Below are positions 30,401 through 38,177 of a stretch of DNA of 64,000 bases, in pieces. The stretch comes from Liriodendron chinense (lineage: Eukaryota; Streptophyta; Magnoliopsida; Magnoliales; Magnoliaceae): positions 12,780,215-12,844,214 of the forward strand of contig ML058484.1 of the NCBI GenBank assembly GCA_003013855.2, in the 5' to 3' direction. The notes beneath the pieces are model-generated. The model was not told the origin of the DNA. It searched no databases and was given only the letters and a program-made list of their open reading frames with translations. The translations under genes and the position numbers were made by a program. The number at the start of each line of letters is the position of its first letter. Within the stretch, counting starts at the first letter, position 1.

Positions 30401-32004
30401 CCATCAGTTGTGTGTTTTGAATAACACCTCTTCACAATAAAAAACCATTGGTATAACCTTTTCATTATAATCTTTCATCTGGGCTCCATAACGTTCGGCC
30501 GTTGAAGCGGTCAAAAGAAATAAGCAAACCTTGCGATGAAGAAAAAACAATGCAAAAAAGTTGAATCGATTTGGTTAGTTCAATAGAAATGCTAATTCTT
30601 CCCTCAAGCTTCAAGGTAGATATTTTTCTGTTTGAACTTTTTCCAAAGGTTTTAAGATAGAGTTGGTCAGTTATTCATTTCTATTAAGTCTTCCACAACC
30701 TATTTCATAGGTTTTCTAAGTGGATGTTTGGCTCCTGGTGAATTTATTTTTCCCTTGGAAACCCAGTAAGTGCTAATGTTTTAGGGGACCAGTTGAAACC
30801 TGTTTTTTCGAGACCCAATGTTTTCCTAGGAAAACTCTGAAATCTGTTTGGTTAGCACTCGAGAGTTTTCTGGAGAAATTTAAAATTAATATTTAATAAA
30901 TATATGCTAGAAGTGGGACTATTGTGAACATGTGAGACATATCCAAGCCATTCATCAAGTGGGTCACATGACGCATGGATCATTGTAGCTGGTTTGTAAC
31001 ACTAAAAAGAAGTGTCAATGCATGGAAACCATGAAAATCCACTTGATGGATGGTCTGGACCATGGAGTGTAGTGGCATGTGTCCATAGACGGTGTCCATC
31101 CATGTCTCAATCCACTTGATGGATGGTCTAGATCAAGGAGCGTAGTGGCACGTGTCCAGTTCAACTGTAACTAAAAATTAAATTCCCTCCATATCACAAT
31201 CCGACACTGCCAATAGCGAGTTGCTACCAGACGGTGTTCTGTGGGCCCCACCATGATGTATGTGTTTTATCCACGCCGTCCATCCATTTTTACAGCTCAT
31301 TTTATCGCATGAGCCCAAAAATGAGGCAGATCCAAATGTCAGTTGGACAACACCACAGGAAAAAAATGGTGATTGAACGTCCGCCATTAAAAACTTCTTG
31401 TGGCCGCAAAAGTTTTGGATCAGTATGATATTTGTGTTTTCCCCTAATGCAGGTTTCTGTGACCTAATCAACAGGTTGGATGGCAAATAAATATTACAGT
31501 GGGCCCTAGAAAGTTTTTAATAGTGGGTCTTCAATCACCACTGTTTTTCTGTGTTGTGGTCCACTGGAGATTTGGATCTACTTCTTTTTTCGGTTCATGC
31601 CCTAAAATAATGATCCAAAACGGATGGACGGCGTGGATAAAACACATACATCATGGTGGGGCCCACAGAGCACCGTCCGATAGCGTCGTCGCTACTGGTA
31701 GTGTCAGTATCCAATCCACGTTCCTATCAACGAGGTTCCACCAAAACCCCGATATCGAACGAATACGTACCAGAACAGAGAGAGAGAATCCTGACCGCAC
31801 AGAAATGAAGGGATTGGAAAAGAACGACTTACTGATTAGATAGGGATTGTAGTCACTTATATTGGATGAAGAATTGGAGTTGATGAGGGCTTGTATTGAG
31901 AAAGGCTGCTTCTTCCTTCTCGTTTTCTTCTTCGATATTGTAGGCGACCCTTCTTCGATTCTTTTACTGTGGTCGCTTTCCTTCTGCTGTGGACGATTCT
32001 TCAT
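18114..32004 (-). CDS. FYV7: FYV7/TAP26-like rRNA-processing protein, three exons (gene span)
   Basis: CDS is join(32004-31833, 19979-19867, 18410-18114) on the minus strand: 172 + 113 + 297 nt, giving 193 residues plus TAA. Exon 1 ends one base into a codon at a GTAAGT donor. Exon 2 supplies the other two bases, so the junction reads YNPYLI-KKKREFYKNAK, matching the family pattern YNPxLIKKxREFYKNAK as I remember it from plant FYV7-like proteins. Exon 3 encodes a Glu/Lys/Arg-rich coiled-coil-like stretch (EEEEKARVEREAI, AKREEREKAEVRRK) and the C-terminal box GQPIMKYRIEHLL. Yeast Fyv7 acts in 18S rRNA processing and the animal relative is CCDC59/TAP26, so a nucleolar role in small-subunit maturation is inferred. 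The length fits the plant family (about 190-220 aa). Intron 1 is 11,853 bp and full of transposons; intron 2 is 1,456 bp. Uncertainty: a small extra exon between exons 2 and 3 is not excluded. Confidence 0.78.
18411..19866 (-). other. FYV7-like intron 2
   Basis: This 1,456-bp phase-0 intron lies between a GTGCAA donor and a GTGACAG acceptor. An inverted-repeat element of about 510 bp (18686-19196) occupies its middle. The remainder is AT-rich with no convincing additional exon, though a short one encoding a charged linker would be hard to exclude by eye. Confidence 0.5.
18686..19196. mobile_element. Inverted-repeat MITE in FYV7-like intron 2
   Basis: The left arm (AGAGCACTATTAGTTAC, then a segment with CACTTGGACAGTCC and GATCCAGACC) is the imperfect reverse complement of the right arm near 19080-19196, which carries CAACTAAGAGAGCACTAGAG. 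A related copy is visible near 56640-56830. There is no coding capacity. The transposon superfamily could not be assigned because no clean target duplication was seen. Confidence 0.5.
19867..19979 (-). CDS. FYV7: FYV7-like exon 2
   Basis: The acceptor reads TGGGATTTCAG and ends at 19980. The exon opens with the last two bases of a Lys codon and encodes KKREFYKNAKCINKYKKTLK and a Gln/Asn-rich tail ending HHTE. KREFYKNAK is the most conserved motif of plant FYV7-like proteins. The exon ends at 19867 in phase 0 before GTGCAATTG, a weak but GT-type donor. Its 113-nt length only makes sense with a phase-1 intron upstream and a phase-0 intron downstream, exactly what exons 1 and 3 provide. Confidence 0.78.
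20535..21145 (-). mobile_element. LINE (L1-type) 3' fragment a
   Basis: The minus strand encodes a worn zf-RVT-like region (CITCLKSI, then SRKIWSDFLQLFEMS) followed by a VLLSIWGV segment, the order at the 3' end of plant LINE ORF2. A GAAAAAGAAAAAGAAAAA tract interrupts it. The 3' untranslated part ends near 20535 with TTTAATAAAAG-like sequence. It lies inside intron 1 of the FYV7-like gene, on the same strand. Confidence 0.65.
21395..22740 (-). mobile_element. LINE (L1-type) 3' fragment b, RT C-terminus and zf-RVT
   Basis: From about 22715 downward the minus strand encodes KIEKLRRIFLWNG, WEEVCKPTKEGGEGIKPL and LGKWIWRF, the C-terminal motifs of plant LINE ORF2. After frameshifts come GSGSCTRIWVDTWCG, LEIEESAALLVLL and FSVRSF, then GRNKILTIDNLQRR, CLMCMEGEEMIDHLFIHC (zf-RVT) and KKVWDFFL. 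A C/AC microsatellite at 21681-21723 lies in the coding part. The 3' end has AATAAAAT and an A-tail (T run at 21395-21403 on the plus strand). The 5' end is truncated near 22740 and the frame is broken many times, so it is immobile. Confidence 0.82.
21681..21723. repeat. Poly-C / (AC)n microsatellite inside LINE b
   Basis: A run of about 13 C is followed by (AC)n with GCACGCACGC interruptions. It lies in the zf-RVT downstream part of the LINE and inserts a VCVRACVCVCGGGGG-like translation into its frame. Confidence 0.85.
22790..23420 (-). mobile_element. LINE fragment c with RNase H domain remnant
   Basis: On the minus strand PPLGILKGL, VDDNSMGNLGLSRVGEF and LSFELWWR correspond to the KxNxDGSSxGNPGxxGxGGVxR start of the RNase H domain found in plant LINEs. 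Broken frames then lead to REANS-stop-GEFLAKRGIM, matching the REANxxADxLAKRG end of that domain. It probably derives from the same LINE lineage as the adjacent fragment but carries a different 3' module. Confidence 0.65.
23525..23601. repeat. Cluster of short palindromes (TATGCGATCGCATA)
   Basis: TATGCGATCGCATA at 23573-23586 is a perfect 14-bp palindrome. At 23544-23569 AAGTATGCCAT and ATGGCATACTT form an 11-bp inverted repeat around GGCA. TTTGATATGCGATC is directly repeated at 23525 and 23568. Related GCATATGCGATC words recur before the second promoter copy (about 23800-23855). They may be transposase or regulator binding sites. Confidence 0.5.
23589..24027 (+). promoter_or_regulatory. Tandemly duplicated promoter of the left Harbinger element
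   Basis: Two copies of about 195 bp with a period of 246-248 bp share CCCAACxGTAAAAAATATG, GACCATTGGGAGC, a TATAAATAGG box (TATAAATA at 23676-23683 and 23922-23929), a pyrimidine-rich leader with CTCTAAATCTCTC, and CTCTACAACTATT. They look like two successive core promoters with CT-rich leaders pointing at the transposase remnant downstream. An alternative is a small LTR-like tandem unit unrelated to the transposase. Confidence 0.5.
24700..26040 (+). pseudogene. PIF/Harbinger transposase remnant (HARBI1-like), left copy
   Basis: The N-terminal part is recognisable near 24715 (LRMEKHTFITLCN) with many stops. GVIDETLIDACI and DKPIPY follow at about 25114-25180, where a SINE interrupts the frame. 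The reading resumes with KCHGCVI, AGWEGMAYDLRVL and MPPPDK, then a mutated intron (25531-25606), KYYLFDVTYTHT, and the uninterrupted C-terminal 25762-26040 (LKARFQILKRMTPYSF, NIVITYMTIYNFIR). These are the order and motifs of the DDE_4 nuclease of plant PIF/Harbinger transposases. The intron donor is ATAAGC where GTAAGC is expected. A mirror-image copy lies at 26990-28330. Confidence 0.82.
25180..25356 (+). mobile_element. tRNA-derived SINE inside Harbinger transposase
   Basis: The 177-bp body is flanked by CCAATACCTTATA (25167-25179) and CCAATACTTTATA (25357-25369), a 13-bp target duplication with one mismatch. A polymerase III box A-like word (TTAGCCCAGCTGG) and box B (GGTTCGAGTGC) lie in the 5' half. 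The 3' half contains GGGTGGGTGTGTTGCATGACT-type repeats and ends in an A run. It interrupts the transposase coding frame between DKPIPY and the next motif. Confidence 0.85.
26320..26498. mobile_element. Mutator-type MITE with 9-bp target duplication
   Basis: The termini GAGTCTGGATCCTC and GAGGATCCGGATTC are inverted repeats extending through GTTGAAAACGAG. The exact 9-bp duplication ATTATTGTT flanks the element (26311-26319 and 26499-26507), the size expected for Mutator-like transposition. The interior contains a second palindrome (CTGTGTCAGAGC / GCTCTGACACAG). It sits near the symmetry centre of the two Harbinger copies. Confidence 0.85.
26512..26710. repeat. Tandem 110-bp unit between the Harbinger arms
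   Basis: Two copies of a segment with GTACTTAGGAGTC, an ATGTGTCA/CGTGTCA core, CAATxCCAxATxG and AAAAACCTATTA are spaced about 112 bp apart. They lie at the inner ends of both arms and probably represent duplicated element termini. Confidence 0.5.
26990..28330 (-). pseudogene. PIF/Harbinger transposase remnant (HARBI1-like), right inverted copy
   Basis: Reading the minus strand from 28330 downward gives LRIEKHAFITLCNQL, then HIRNRLVKYWFQ, a degraded DGTLMHECIPIDNQ, RGKAECHQNVMV and DFNIIFMYVQ, HAPDKHL, a worn intron region, and a C-terminal part ending near QDNDMSNIDEEV. Several stops and frameshifts are present. A segment of about 40 bp (TGAAAACATCTTCCCTGCCT...) is tandemly duplicated at about 27280-27345 inside the coding part. 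It is clearly a paralogue of the left copy in the opposite orientation. Confidence 0.78.
28829..29403. mobile_element. Mutator-type foldback, TAGAGxTGTACATGAG termini
   Basis: It begins TAGAGTTGTACATGAGTC and ends GACGTACAGCTCTA, with the exact 8-bp duplication ACTTTAGA at 28821-28828 and 29404-29411. The arms are built from reiterated CTCGGTTC / GAGCTCGAG words. A segment with TAGTCCCATATCGGAAGAG and a TATAAAAGC sits inside. It has no coding capacity. Confidence 0.75.
29404..31202. other. Intron 1 interior; local duplications
   Basis: A 50-bp segment (CACACTACAACATCTCGATA...CTATGAAG) is duplicated without change at 29706-29755 and 29759-29808. CCACTTGATGGATGGTCT is repeated near 31039 and 31118. 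A MITE-like stretch (GTTTGGCTCCTGG, CTGTTTGGTTAGCAC) lies at about 30725-30865. No exon was recognised. Confidence 0.45.
31203..31705. mobile_element. GTGGGCCC foldback family, long-arm copy next to FYV7-like exon 1
   Basis: The arms extend beyond the GTGGGCCCCACC core: left GACACTGCCAATAGCGAG...CAGACGGTGTTCTGTGGG and right CCCACAGAGCACCGTC...GCTACTGGTAGTGTC. Both arms are well matched over more than 100 bp. The element ends about 128 bp inside intron 1, downstream of the exon 1 donor. Confidence 0.75.
31833..32004 (-). CDS. FYV7: FYV7-like exon 1 (start codon exon)
   Basis: The ATG is at 32004-32002 and the coding part ends at 31833, directly before GTAAGTCG (31832 downward), a consensus plant donor. 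The 57 complete codons are Lys/Arg-rich (SKKKTRRKKQ, a likely nuclear/nucleolar signal), followed by PFSIQALINS, which corresponds to the GLSLxAFxNAKS segment of the family, and then YNPYLI. The intron enters after codon position 1. This ATG is preferred because two AAACCCTAG boxes lie just upstream and no earlier in-frame ATG is needed. A 133-residue open frame on the plus strand (31862-32263) is its antisense shadow. Confidence 0.75.
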
Positions 32005-32190
32005 CTTTGAGGGAGAGATATTGGAAACCCTAGCTAGAAAGAGAATGATTGGAAACCCTAGTCCGGAGAGAGAAAGTGGAACACGGACTGAAACAACGGA
32101 TGGGTTTTACTCGGCCACTCCGCTTATTACGATGTTACCCTTTTTAACGGAAGCAGTGCGTCCTGGCCCCGAAAGAAATCGTCAGGGCTT
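32005..32190 (-). promoter_or_regulatory. FYV7-like 5' region with two telo-boxes
   Basis: On the plus strand AAACCCTAG occurs at 32025-32033 and 32053-32061, that is 21 and 49 bp upstream of the ATG of this minus-strand gene. Telo-boxes (AAACCCTA) are established elements of plant ribosomal-protein and ribosome-biogenesis promoters or 5' leaders, which fits the gene's inferred role. Only about 190 bp separate the ATG from the inverted-repeat element starting near 32191, so the core promoter is either very compact or lies partly in that element. Confidence 0.55.
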
Positions 32191-32570
32191 TGTGGGTTCC
32201 ACCATGATATATGGATTTTATCCACGCCGTTCATCCATTTTAATAGATCACTTCAAGGTGTGAGCCCGAAATGAGACAGATCCAAGTTTGTAGTGGACCA
32301 CAAAGTAAGAATTAAGCACACACCATTCAAAACTTCCTGAGAGCCACAAAAGTTTGATCAAGTTGAAATTTGTGTTTTTCCTTAGTAAAGGTCTATATGG
32401 CCTTATGAACAGATTGGATGGCAAATAAATATTACAATAGACCCTTGAAGGTTTCATCATTATCCCCACTGCTTGCTGTGGTGTTGCCCAAGCTTTGATT
32501 TGCCAATTTTTTAGTTCATACTATAATGATATGGAAAAATAAACGAACAGTGTGTACAAAACCAAAATCC
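32191..32570. mobile_element. GTGGGCCC foldback family, copy upstream of FYV7-like gene
   Basis: The left arm GTGGGTTCCACCATGATATA and TATCCACGCCGTTCATCC are followed by GGTGTGAGCCCGAAATGAGAC. The right arm is worn (AACGAACAGTGTGTACAAAA). It lies less than 200 bp upstream of the start codon of the minus-strand gene. Confidence 0.65.
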
Positions 32571-32571
32571 G

Positions 32572-32750
32572 GCTCATCTGCTAGGCTTCAACAGAATTTT
32601 TTTTATTGCGGGAGCCTGATTGGTCCAGCTCAGCATATGATAGCACTGACAACATTAAATACAGCAATGCTAACAACATCAATGTTAAGTTGAACCAATC
32701 AAGTGGCCAGCAAACAAAAAAATTATGTTGAGGCCAAGTAGACAATTCAG
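32572..32750. mobile_element. Small MITE, CTGATTGGTCCAGCTCAGCA family, copy 1
   Basis: The left arm CCTGATTGGTCCAGCTCAGC and the right arm GTTGAACCAATCAAGTGGCC are inverted, enclosing ATTAAATACAGCAATGC. The outer arms TCTGCTAGGCTTCAACAG and TTGAGGCCAAGTAGACAA also pair. A second copy is at 41829-41998. Confidence 0.6.
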
Positions 32751-33796
32751 ACTCATGAAACCAATACATCATGGTGGCGCCCATAGAGCCTTGCCTGGAC
32801 CAATTTCCCTCTGGGTAGGGCCACATGCAATCCACTTGGCTCGAGGAAGAACAATCCCACCTGTTCACTAAAGTTTAAAAAACATTTGAAGGCCTATAAA
32901 AAATAGATGGTTCAAGCCTTTTATACCACTTTGCTCTTTTATACACAGGGATGAAGTACTACGAGGTCAACCCATTGTGGCTAGAGTTATGCGGGCTGGG
33001 GCTAGATCATAGTGAAACCTTCCAAATTGTTTATACGGCCACTAATATATGGTTTCAACATCTAGCTCATACATAACGTGTGACCTACTTGGATAAAGAT
33101 TCACACCAAATTTCAGGCCATTCTAAAACTTAGGTGGGGCTCACAAAATGTTTTTAAATGCTTTAAGCATGATTTCACATGGTTTCAAGGGGCACAACCC
33201 AACTAAGTTCTAGATATGGCTGATTTTTTGGACATCCCTAACCTAGAGGGGAATCACCAAATGGACTGTGCATGTCCAATACACACCACTGTGAAGTATG
33301 CATGAATTAATAGAAGCTTCCATGAGGTACACATGTGGAAAAGCTACCAGAGGTTGCGCTTATGGGCCCTACTGTGATGTATGTTGAACATCCACACCAT
33401 GCACTTGGTGGGTCCCCTTTAGGTTATGGGATGTCCCAAAAATTAGTCATATATGAAACTTAGGTAAGCCACACCATCTGAAACGATGTAAAATCATTCT
33501 TAAAACATCTAAAAGCACTCATTGAGATTAGAAATGGCCTAAAATTTGGTGCGACCCTTCATCCAGATAGGACCACACAATGGATGGGTTGGATGACTGA
33601 TCCACATTTCAGTGGACCCTATAAACAATTAAGGTTTCAATTGGTGAACATCCACTCTCAATAACTGTCTATGGTGTGGCCCACTTAAGTCATGGATTAG
33701 CCTAATTTTAAGGCCCATGTCCCACCGTAGAAGGATGCATCTAATTAATGGTGTGGATGTTTAACAGGCATCACGGTGGGGGCCTATAGAAATGGA
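32751..33796. other. Intergenic; worn repeat debris
   Basis: GATGTATGTTGAACATCCAC, GGTGTGGCCCACTTAAGTC and CATCACGGTGGGGGCC recall the foldback family in both orientations, but the arms are too diverged to bound. Confidence 0.35.
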
Positions 33797-34369
33797 TAGG
33801 GCTCTCAATGGAGCGGTCAAATCCGAGATCCGATTTGCTTCGAATACATATAATGCGGATTTAGATCTTAAAATAGGTCCGATTAGTTAAATGAACCGGA
33901 TTTGGATCTTAAAATAAGTCCGATTATTTAAATAGACCAGATATGGATTCACAGGAACATATTTGAGTTCGATCCAAATCCGATTAAGATCCGACTCATT
34001 GTCACCTCACTATATATGCTATATTCATGCTGGCCATCCATTTCACAAATTATTTTAGGCCATGTCAACCATACCATAGTAAGTAGTGGGATTTGCATCA
34101 TTTTTCTACTAAATTAAATATATTATTTATGTATTTTATATAATATATTTTTTTAGATCTATAATGGGGGTGGATTTGGACCTAGATCCGACCTGAATCC
34201 GATGGTTATATGGATTTTGGATTGGAAATGGAAATGGATCTAACAACTTATAAATGGATCGGATATGGATATCACGGGATCCGAATTGGATCCGAATCTG
34301 TCTACAGATGTACAGACTTGGAGCCGGATCCGACTGGATCCAATCCAGACCTGACCCATTGAGAGCCCC
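33797..34369. mobile_element. Mutator-type foldback, GGGCTCTCAATGG termini
   Basis: It begins TAGGGCTCTCAATGG and ends CCATTGAGAGCCCC, with the exact 9-bp duplication AGAAATGGA at 33788-33796 and 34370-34378. Both arms contain reiterated GGATCCGAAT / ATCCGATT words. The middle includes a piece with GGCCATCCATTTCACAAATT, probably a nested repeat. Confidence 0.8.
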
Positions 34370-34778
34370 AGAAATGGACTTCAGTGTATGTGTGTGGAAG
34401 GTCTCCAGTCCAACAGGATACATTATGGTTCACCTGACTGATAAATTCCAATATATTAAATGGAACATCCTACCCTTCCAATAAGTTGGCCTCATCATGA
34501 GTATTACCTAGGGCAAAATCAGCCCCACTTACCCATCAACCGGTCCACACCATAGAAAACAAAATCTAGCCATTGCAAAATGCAAGTGTTATCTAATCAA
34601 TGAATGGATGTGGTCGATTTGTGTCTAAGGCCACTCTCATGGTAGGCCCAGCCTATTAAATGGACCGGATATCTCTAGCGCATGAAAGGTTGTAAGTTAT
34701 CTGCTGGGTGGACTATAATAGTTTGACTTGAGACCTCCATCTTTGTAGATAGAGAGAGATGCTCACACAACTAGGTTA

Positions 34779-34890
34779 GAATCAGGATCCTCTGCTCATA
34801 ATAAGCAGAGAACCCCTGTTGAAGCTGGATCAGTTAGAGAGGTGAAATGCACGATTTCTCTGCTCGGTATGAGCAAAGGATCCTGGACTC
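34779..34890. mobile_element. Short Mutator-type MITE
   Basis: GAATCAGGATCCTCTGCTCA and, at the other end, TGAGCAAAGGATCCTGGACTC are inverted repeats. These termini resemble those of the 26320-26498 MITE. The flanks ACTAGGTTA and CTAGTTGTA are only partly alike, so the target duplication has decayed or the ends are slightly misplaced. Confidence 0.6.
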
Positions 34891-35456
34891 CTAGTTGTAT
34901 GTCTAATTAATTGGTGGGTGGGGCCCACCATGGTGCTTTTATGGCATCTCAACCATCAGCAAAGTTGTCCCACCATGAAAATGAGATGACAAGAAATCAA
35001 CGCCCACCATTGCAAGAGTCAGATGATCAAATAAGCATTGTTTTTGTTCATGATACATCTAAACTGGAAAATATAATTTGGACATTTTAATTTCGCTTAA
35101 TTATTTGAACATATTTATTTTCTAACTGCCTGTTTATCATCCATCACACTCTGCCAGAGCAACAAAGGTTTTCTTTGCAAAGGAGTTGGTTTTTGCCTCA
35201 TTTTGTTGAATCTATAGCATACGCACCACTTTAGGAAGATTATGATAAGCGGATGATTTCAACCTACTAGTTGTCAATGAATTTAAATCAATAAAAGGAG
35301 AATTTGTCAATGGCTCTCTTTCAGTTCTGAAAATCAACGGCTAGGATTGTCACTAAAGTGTGAATATGAGTCAGTGGCAAGATGGACGGCTCAAATAATC
35401 AGAACATCACAGCATGTAGGCCCCGTTGGGTGGCCACACACATTAGACCCAGTTAC
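34891..35456. other. Intergenic; no gene recognised
   Basis: Unassigned AT-rich sequence between a Mutator MITE and a foldback copy. Only short frames are present. Confidence 0.3.
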
Positions 35457-35943
35457 AACGGAAGCGGATTGGTACTGAGTAACTCAGTAAGCTCTATCAT
35501 CCTGAGTAAACTCTGTGGGGCCCACTGTGGATGCGTGTCTTATCCACACCGTCCATCCGTTTTTCCAGATCATTTTAGGAGATAACCCAAAAATTGAAGC
35601 ATATCCAAAGCTCAATTGAACCACACCACAGCAAACAGTGGGATAATGATGTCCACTGTTGAAACCTTCCTACTGCCCACAATGATGTTTATTTGTCATC
35701 CAACCTGTTCATAAGGTCACACAGACATCGATGACAGGGAAAACCCAAATATCAGCTTGGAAGTTCTCAACAGTAGGCATTCAATTCACACTTATTCCTG
35801 TGGTGGGGTCCGCCTGCGGTTCTGATATGCTTCAATCTTGGGCTCATGCCCTAAAATGAGCTGGTAAAATGGGTGGACCGCGTTGACAAGATCCATATAT
35901 CACGGTAGATCCCACATAGTTTACTCAGTAGGCACTTCCGGTT
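35457..35943. mobile_element. GTGGGCCC foldback family, CGGAAG-terminal copy
   Basis: The outer ends AACGGAAGCGGATTGGTACTG and CTCAGTAGGCACTTCCGGTT are inverted. Inside them GAGTAAACTCTGTGGGGCCC pairs with GATCCCACATAGTTTACTC. The standard family interior follows. Confidence 0.7.
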
Positions 35944-37122
35944 ACGAAACAAATAGTTGTACTCTATGGTATCTACTACGTGAGATACATAGAGTATCTA
36001 AGCTAGTGGAATGAACTTATTTTACAGGGTCAGATTGTGGGGTGGGATGTATATCTGAAATTTTCATATCGAACTTTTCAATTAAAATCGTTTCATCTCC
36101 AGCTTTCCAAATTTTTCAATTTTATTTTTTTAACCCCTACACCGAATCATACAAGAACACGGTTTGACATACCGTATTGCTATGCTCGAGTCTAAGTTGT
36201 GAAAAGGCATTTCCACAATGACTCCCTTGTATCTTAGTGGTGTAAAACTTATATTGAGGAATTAAAAGGACCATACAGTGCATCAAAGATGGGATAGAGT
36301 GATCTAAACCAAAATTCATATATGTAATTAGGGATGTCATTCTTGTAAGCCTAATGCCGCAGTCTTTCACACCTTACACCCTTAGATAAGCATCAGAATA
36401 GAATAGGAATAGAAGCCTTCAAATGTGTGTAGGCTTGGTACCTAACCAGAAGCACCAAAATAGGAATAGAAGCCTTCAAATGTGCGGAGGAGTAGTACCT
36501 AGCTCTCCTTTTATAGAGTTTGTAATCCTCTTACAGAGTTTGTAACCCATTGAAACTCCCCCTTAGGCTCCACATGAGTTTAGGATTTCTTGTCCAACTA
36601 TAATATAGTGTGTGTGACATAGTTGTAGCCCACCTACCCCTTACACAATTTTGGCTAATCACAACTTGAGTGGGGTCCACCAGTATGCCGGTTCATAAGT
36701 TGACAATTTGAGTGGCTAATCACAACTTGTGTGGGGTCTAAGCTATAGGGAGATCCAGACTCTTGATCAATTAGGCCTACCTTATAGAAGTCTTACAAGT
36801 GGATGAATGAGTTTTTGCACACAACAGTTGTATGTGAACTTTCACAACCATCCATTTCCTTCATGCCAACGTGTGACATACTAGATCATCCAACCACCAA
36901 CTTTCATGTCCATCAAATAATTAAATACTTATAATTTTCCAATTTCCACTTTCTTAAGGGGTTGTTTGATAGCTTGCATTTGATATGCATTGACAATTAT
37001 CCTGGAATCCATGTGAATTGGATTATGGCAATCTGGTAATTAGAATCACCAAATTGTGTTTGACAACATGTATTAGGGGGTGGGGGGAGTAAAAGAAATG
37101 ATAGATTTCTAGGGGTATTTTA
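35944..37122. other. Intergenic; direct duplication near 36400
   Basis: AATAGGAATAGAAGCCTTCAAATGTG occurs near 36402 and 36460, followed each time by a TAxTACCTA-type word, a tandem duplication of about 58 bp. AATCACAACTT(G)AGTGGGGTC recurs near 36660 and 36720. No gene was recognised. Confidence 0.4.
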
Positions 37123-37377
37123 GTGATAGGCTTTATAGGAATTGGACGATCATATTTGGTCAAATACCTAGCGACAAACTCCTATGTTTCTTTCATTATG
37201 GTATTTCCGAATAAGTTTCTGAATGACAAGCCTAAAGGTTATCTTATTGACGATATCAATATTGATGATAGTGACGATATCAATATTGATGATAGTGATG
37301 ATATTGATGATGACCTTGATACTGAGCTGTTAACTATGAAGAATTTCCTAATTTTCACTTTTCCCTGGACTTGTTAA
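37123..37377 (+). other. Short frame with Asp-rich tandem repeat
   Basis: The 84-codon frame contains DDINIDDS twice and DDIDDDLD, encoded by a 24-bp tandem repeat (GATATCAATATTGATGATAG, 37250-37310). A TGTTTGATAGC terminus-like sequence lies upstream at about 36962, so it may be part of a DNA transposon whose other half was separated by the copia insertion at 37490. No family was recognised. Confidence 0.3.
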
Positions 37378-37489
37378 GTCAAATTAATTTGCTAGGTCTT
37401 TAGATGGCAACGGAGCAACTAACTGTTACTATAGAGCTGACAGCGCTGCTTCAGATATATAGCAACTGGAGGAACTAAGTAGTACTACT

Positions 37490-38122
37490 TGTTAAGGAGC
37501 CTTCAAATTGTGCATGTTCTAGGTGCTCAGATCGGTCAGACAATCGATCTGTGTGTTTGGCCTAGATGCACAACAAGGCTGATCGGTCAGGCAACCGGTC
37601 TACGGGGGGCTCCGACCTGTCAATGGTGAGGTAGATGTGAAGAATTAGTGTATTTTTCTCTGGACTGTTTTTGTATTTGGTCCGACTAGTCAGGTGACTG
37701 GTCGGCTATGCACGCATTTTCTTACGCAGTTACGTGGATCTGCATAAGGTGTTTATAAACTAAGATTGTTTGCTGTATATATGGCATGAATCCGGACTTA
37801 GAAGTAATCCAAAAGTATCTAAGGTTTCCTAAGTGTGTTAGGAAGATGGGAAAGTGTTTTAAGAGAGAGAGAAAGAGCTTGGATTTTCTCTGGGTTTTCC
37901 TTGCTTGTGGGCTGTGAATATCTGTAATCTTCTGAATCATAGTGGATCACTTTGTGCCGTGGTTAATTTTTTGCATGTCGAGGGATTTTTCCACATAAAA
38001 TCATATTGTCTTTTATGGTTGAATGCTTGTGTGGTATGATTACATTGTGTTTCTCGTTTAATCATATATTTTGCTGTGTTGTTCGGCTTTCACTTCTGCT
38101 ACCGACGTTCTTATTTCCAACA
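37490..38122 (+). repeat. 5' LTR of copia element
   Basis: The LTR begins TGTTAAGGAGCC and ends TTTCCAACA, the TG...CA form of LTRs. A TATATAT box is at 37776-37782. The U3 part contains several copies of a GATCGGTCAG / ACCGGTC motif in both orientations (about 37530-37710), forming short imperfect palindromes. Confidence 0.88.
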
Positions 38123-38124
38123 AA

Positions 38125-38135
38125 TGGTATCAGAG
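38125..38135 (+). promoter_or_regulatory. Primer-binding site (initiator Met tRNA type)
   Basis: TGGTATCAGAG starts two bases downstream of the 5' LTR end. This is the canonical minus-strand priming site of plant copia elements. Confidence 0.85.
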
Positions 38136-38177
38136 ATAAAGTTGGGGTGGAGCAAAATTCGGATCTAAGACGTGAAC

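Larger units (their letters stand above)
19980..31832 (-). other. FYV7-like intron 1, 11.9 kb, transposon-filled
   Basis: The intron runs from a GTAAGT donor (31832) to a TTTCAG acceptor (19980). Reading along the plus strand it holds a LINE 3' fragment (20535-21145), a longer LINE fragment (21395-22740), a LINE RNase H fragment (22790-23420), two inverted PIF/Harbinger copies (about 23520-28800) with a Mutator MITE between them, a Mutator-type foldback (28829-29403), small tandem duplications and a 0.5-kb foldback close to exon 1. No other host coding sequence was recognised. Confidence 0.65.

Noticed and set aside
31862..32263. 133-codon plus-strand open frame
   Set aside because: It is antisense to FYV7-like exon 1 and its leader; the minus strand carries the conserved motifs, donor site and telo-boxes.
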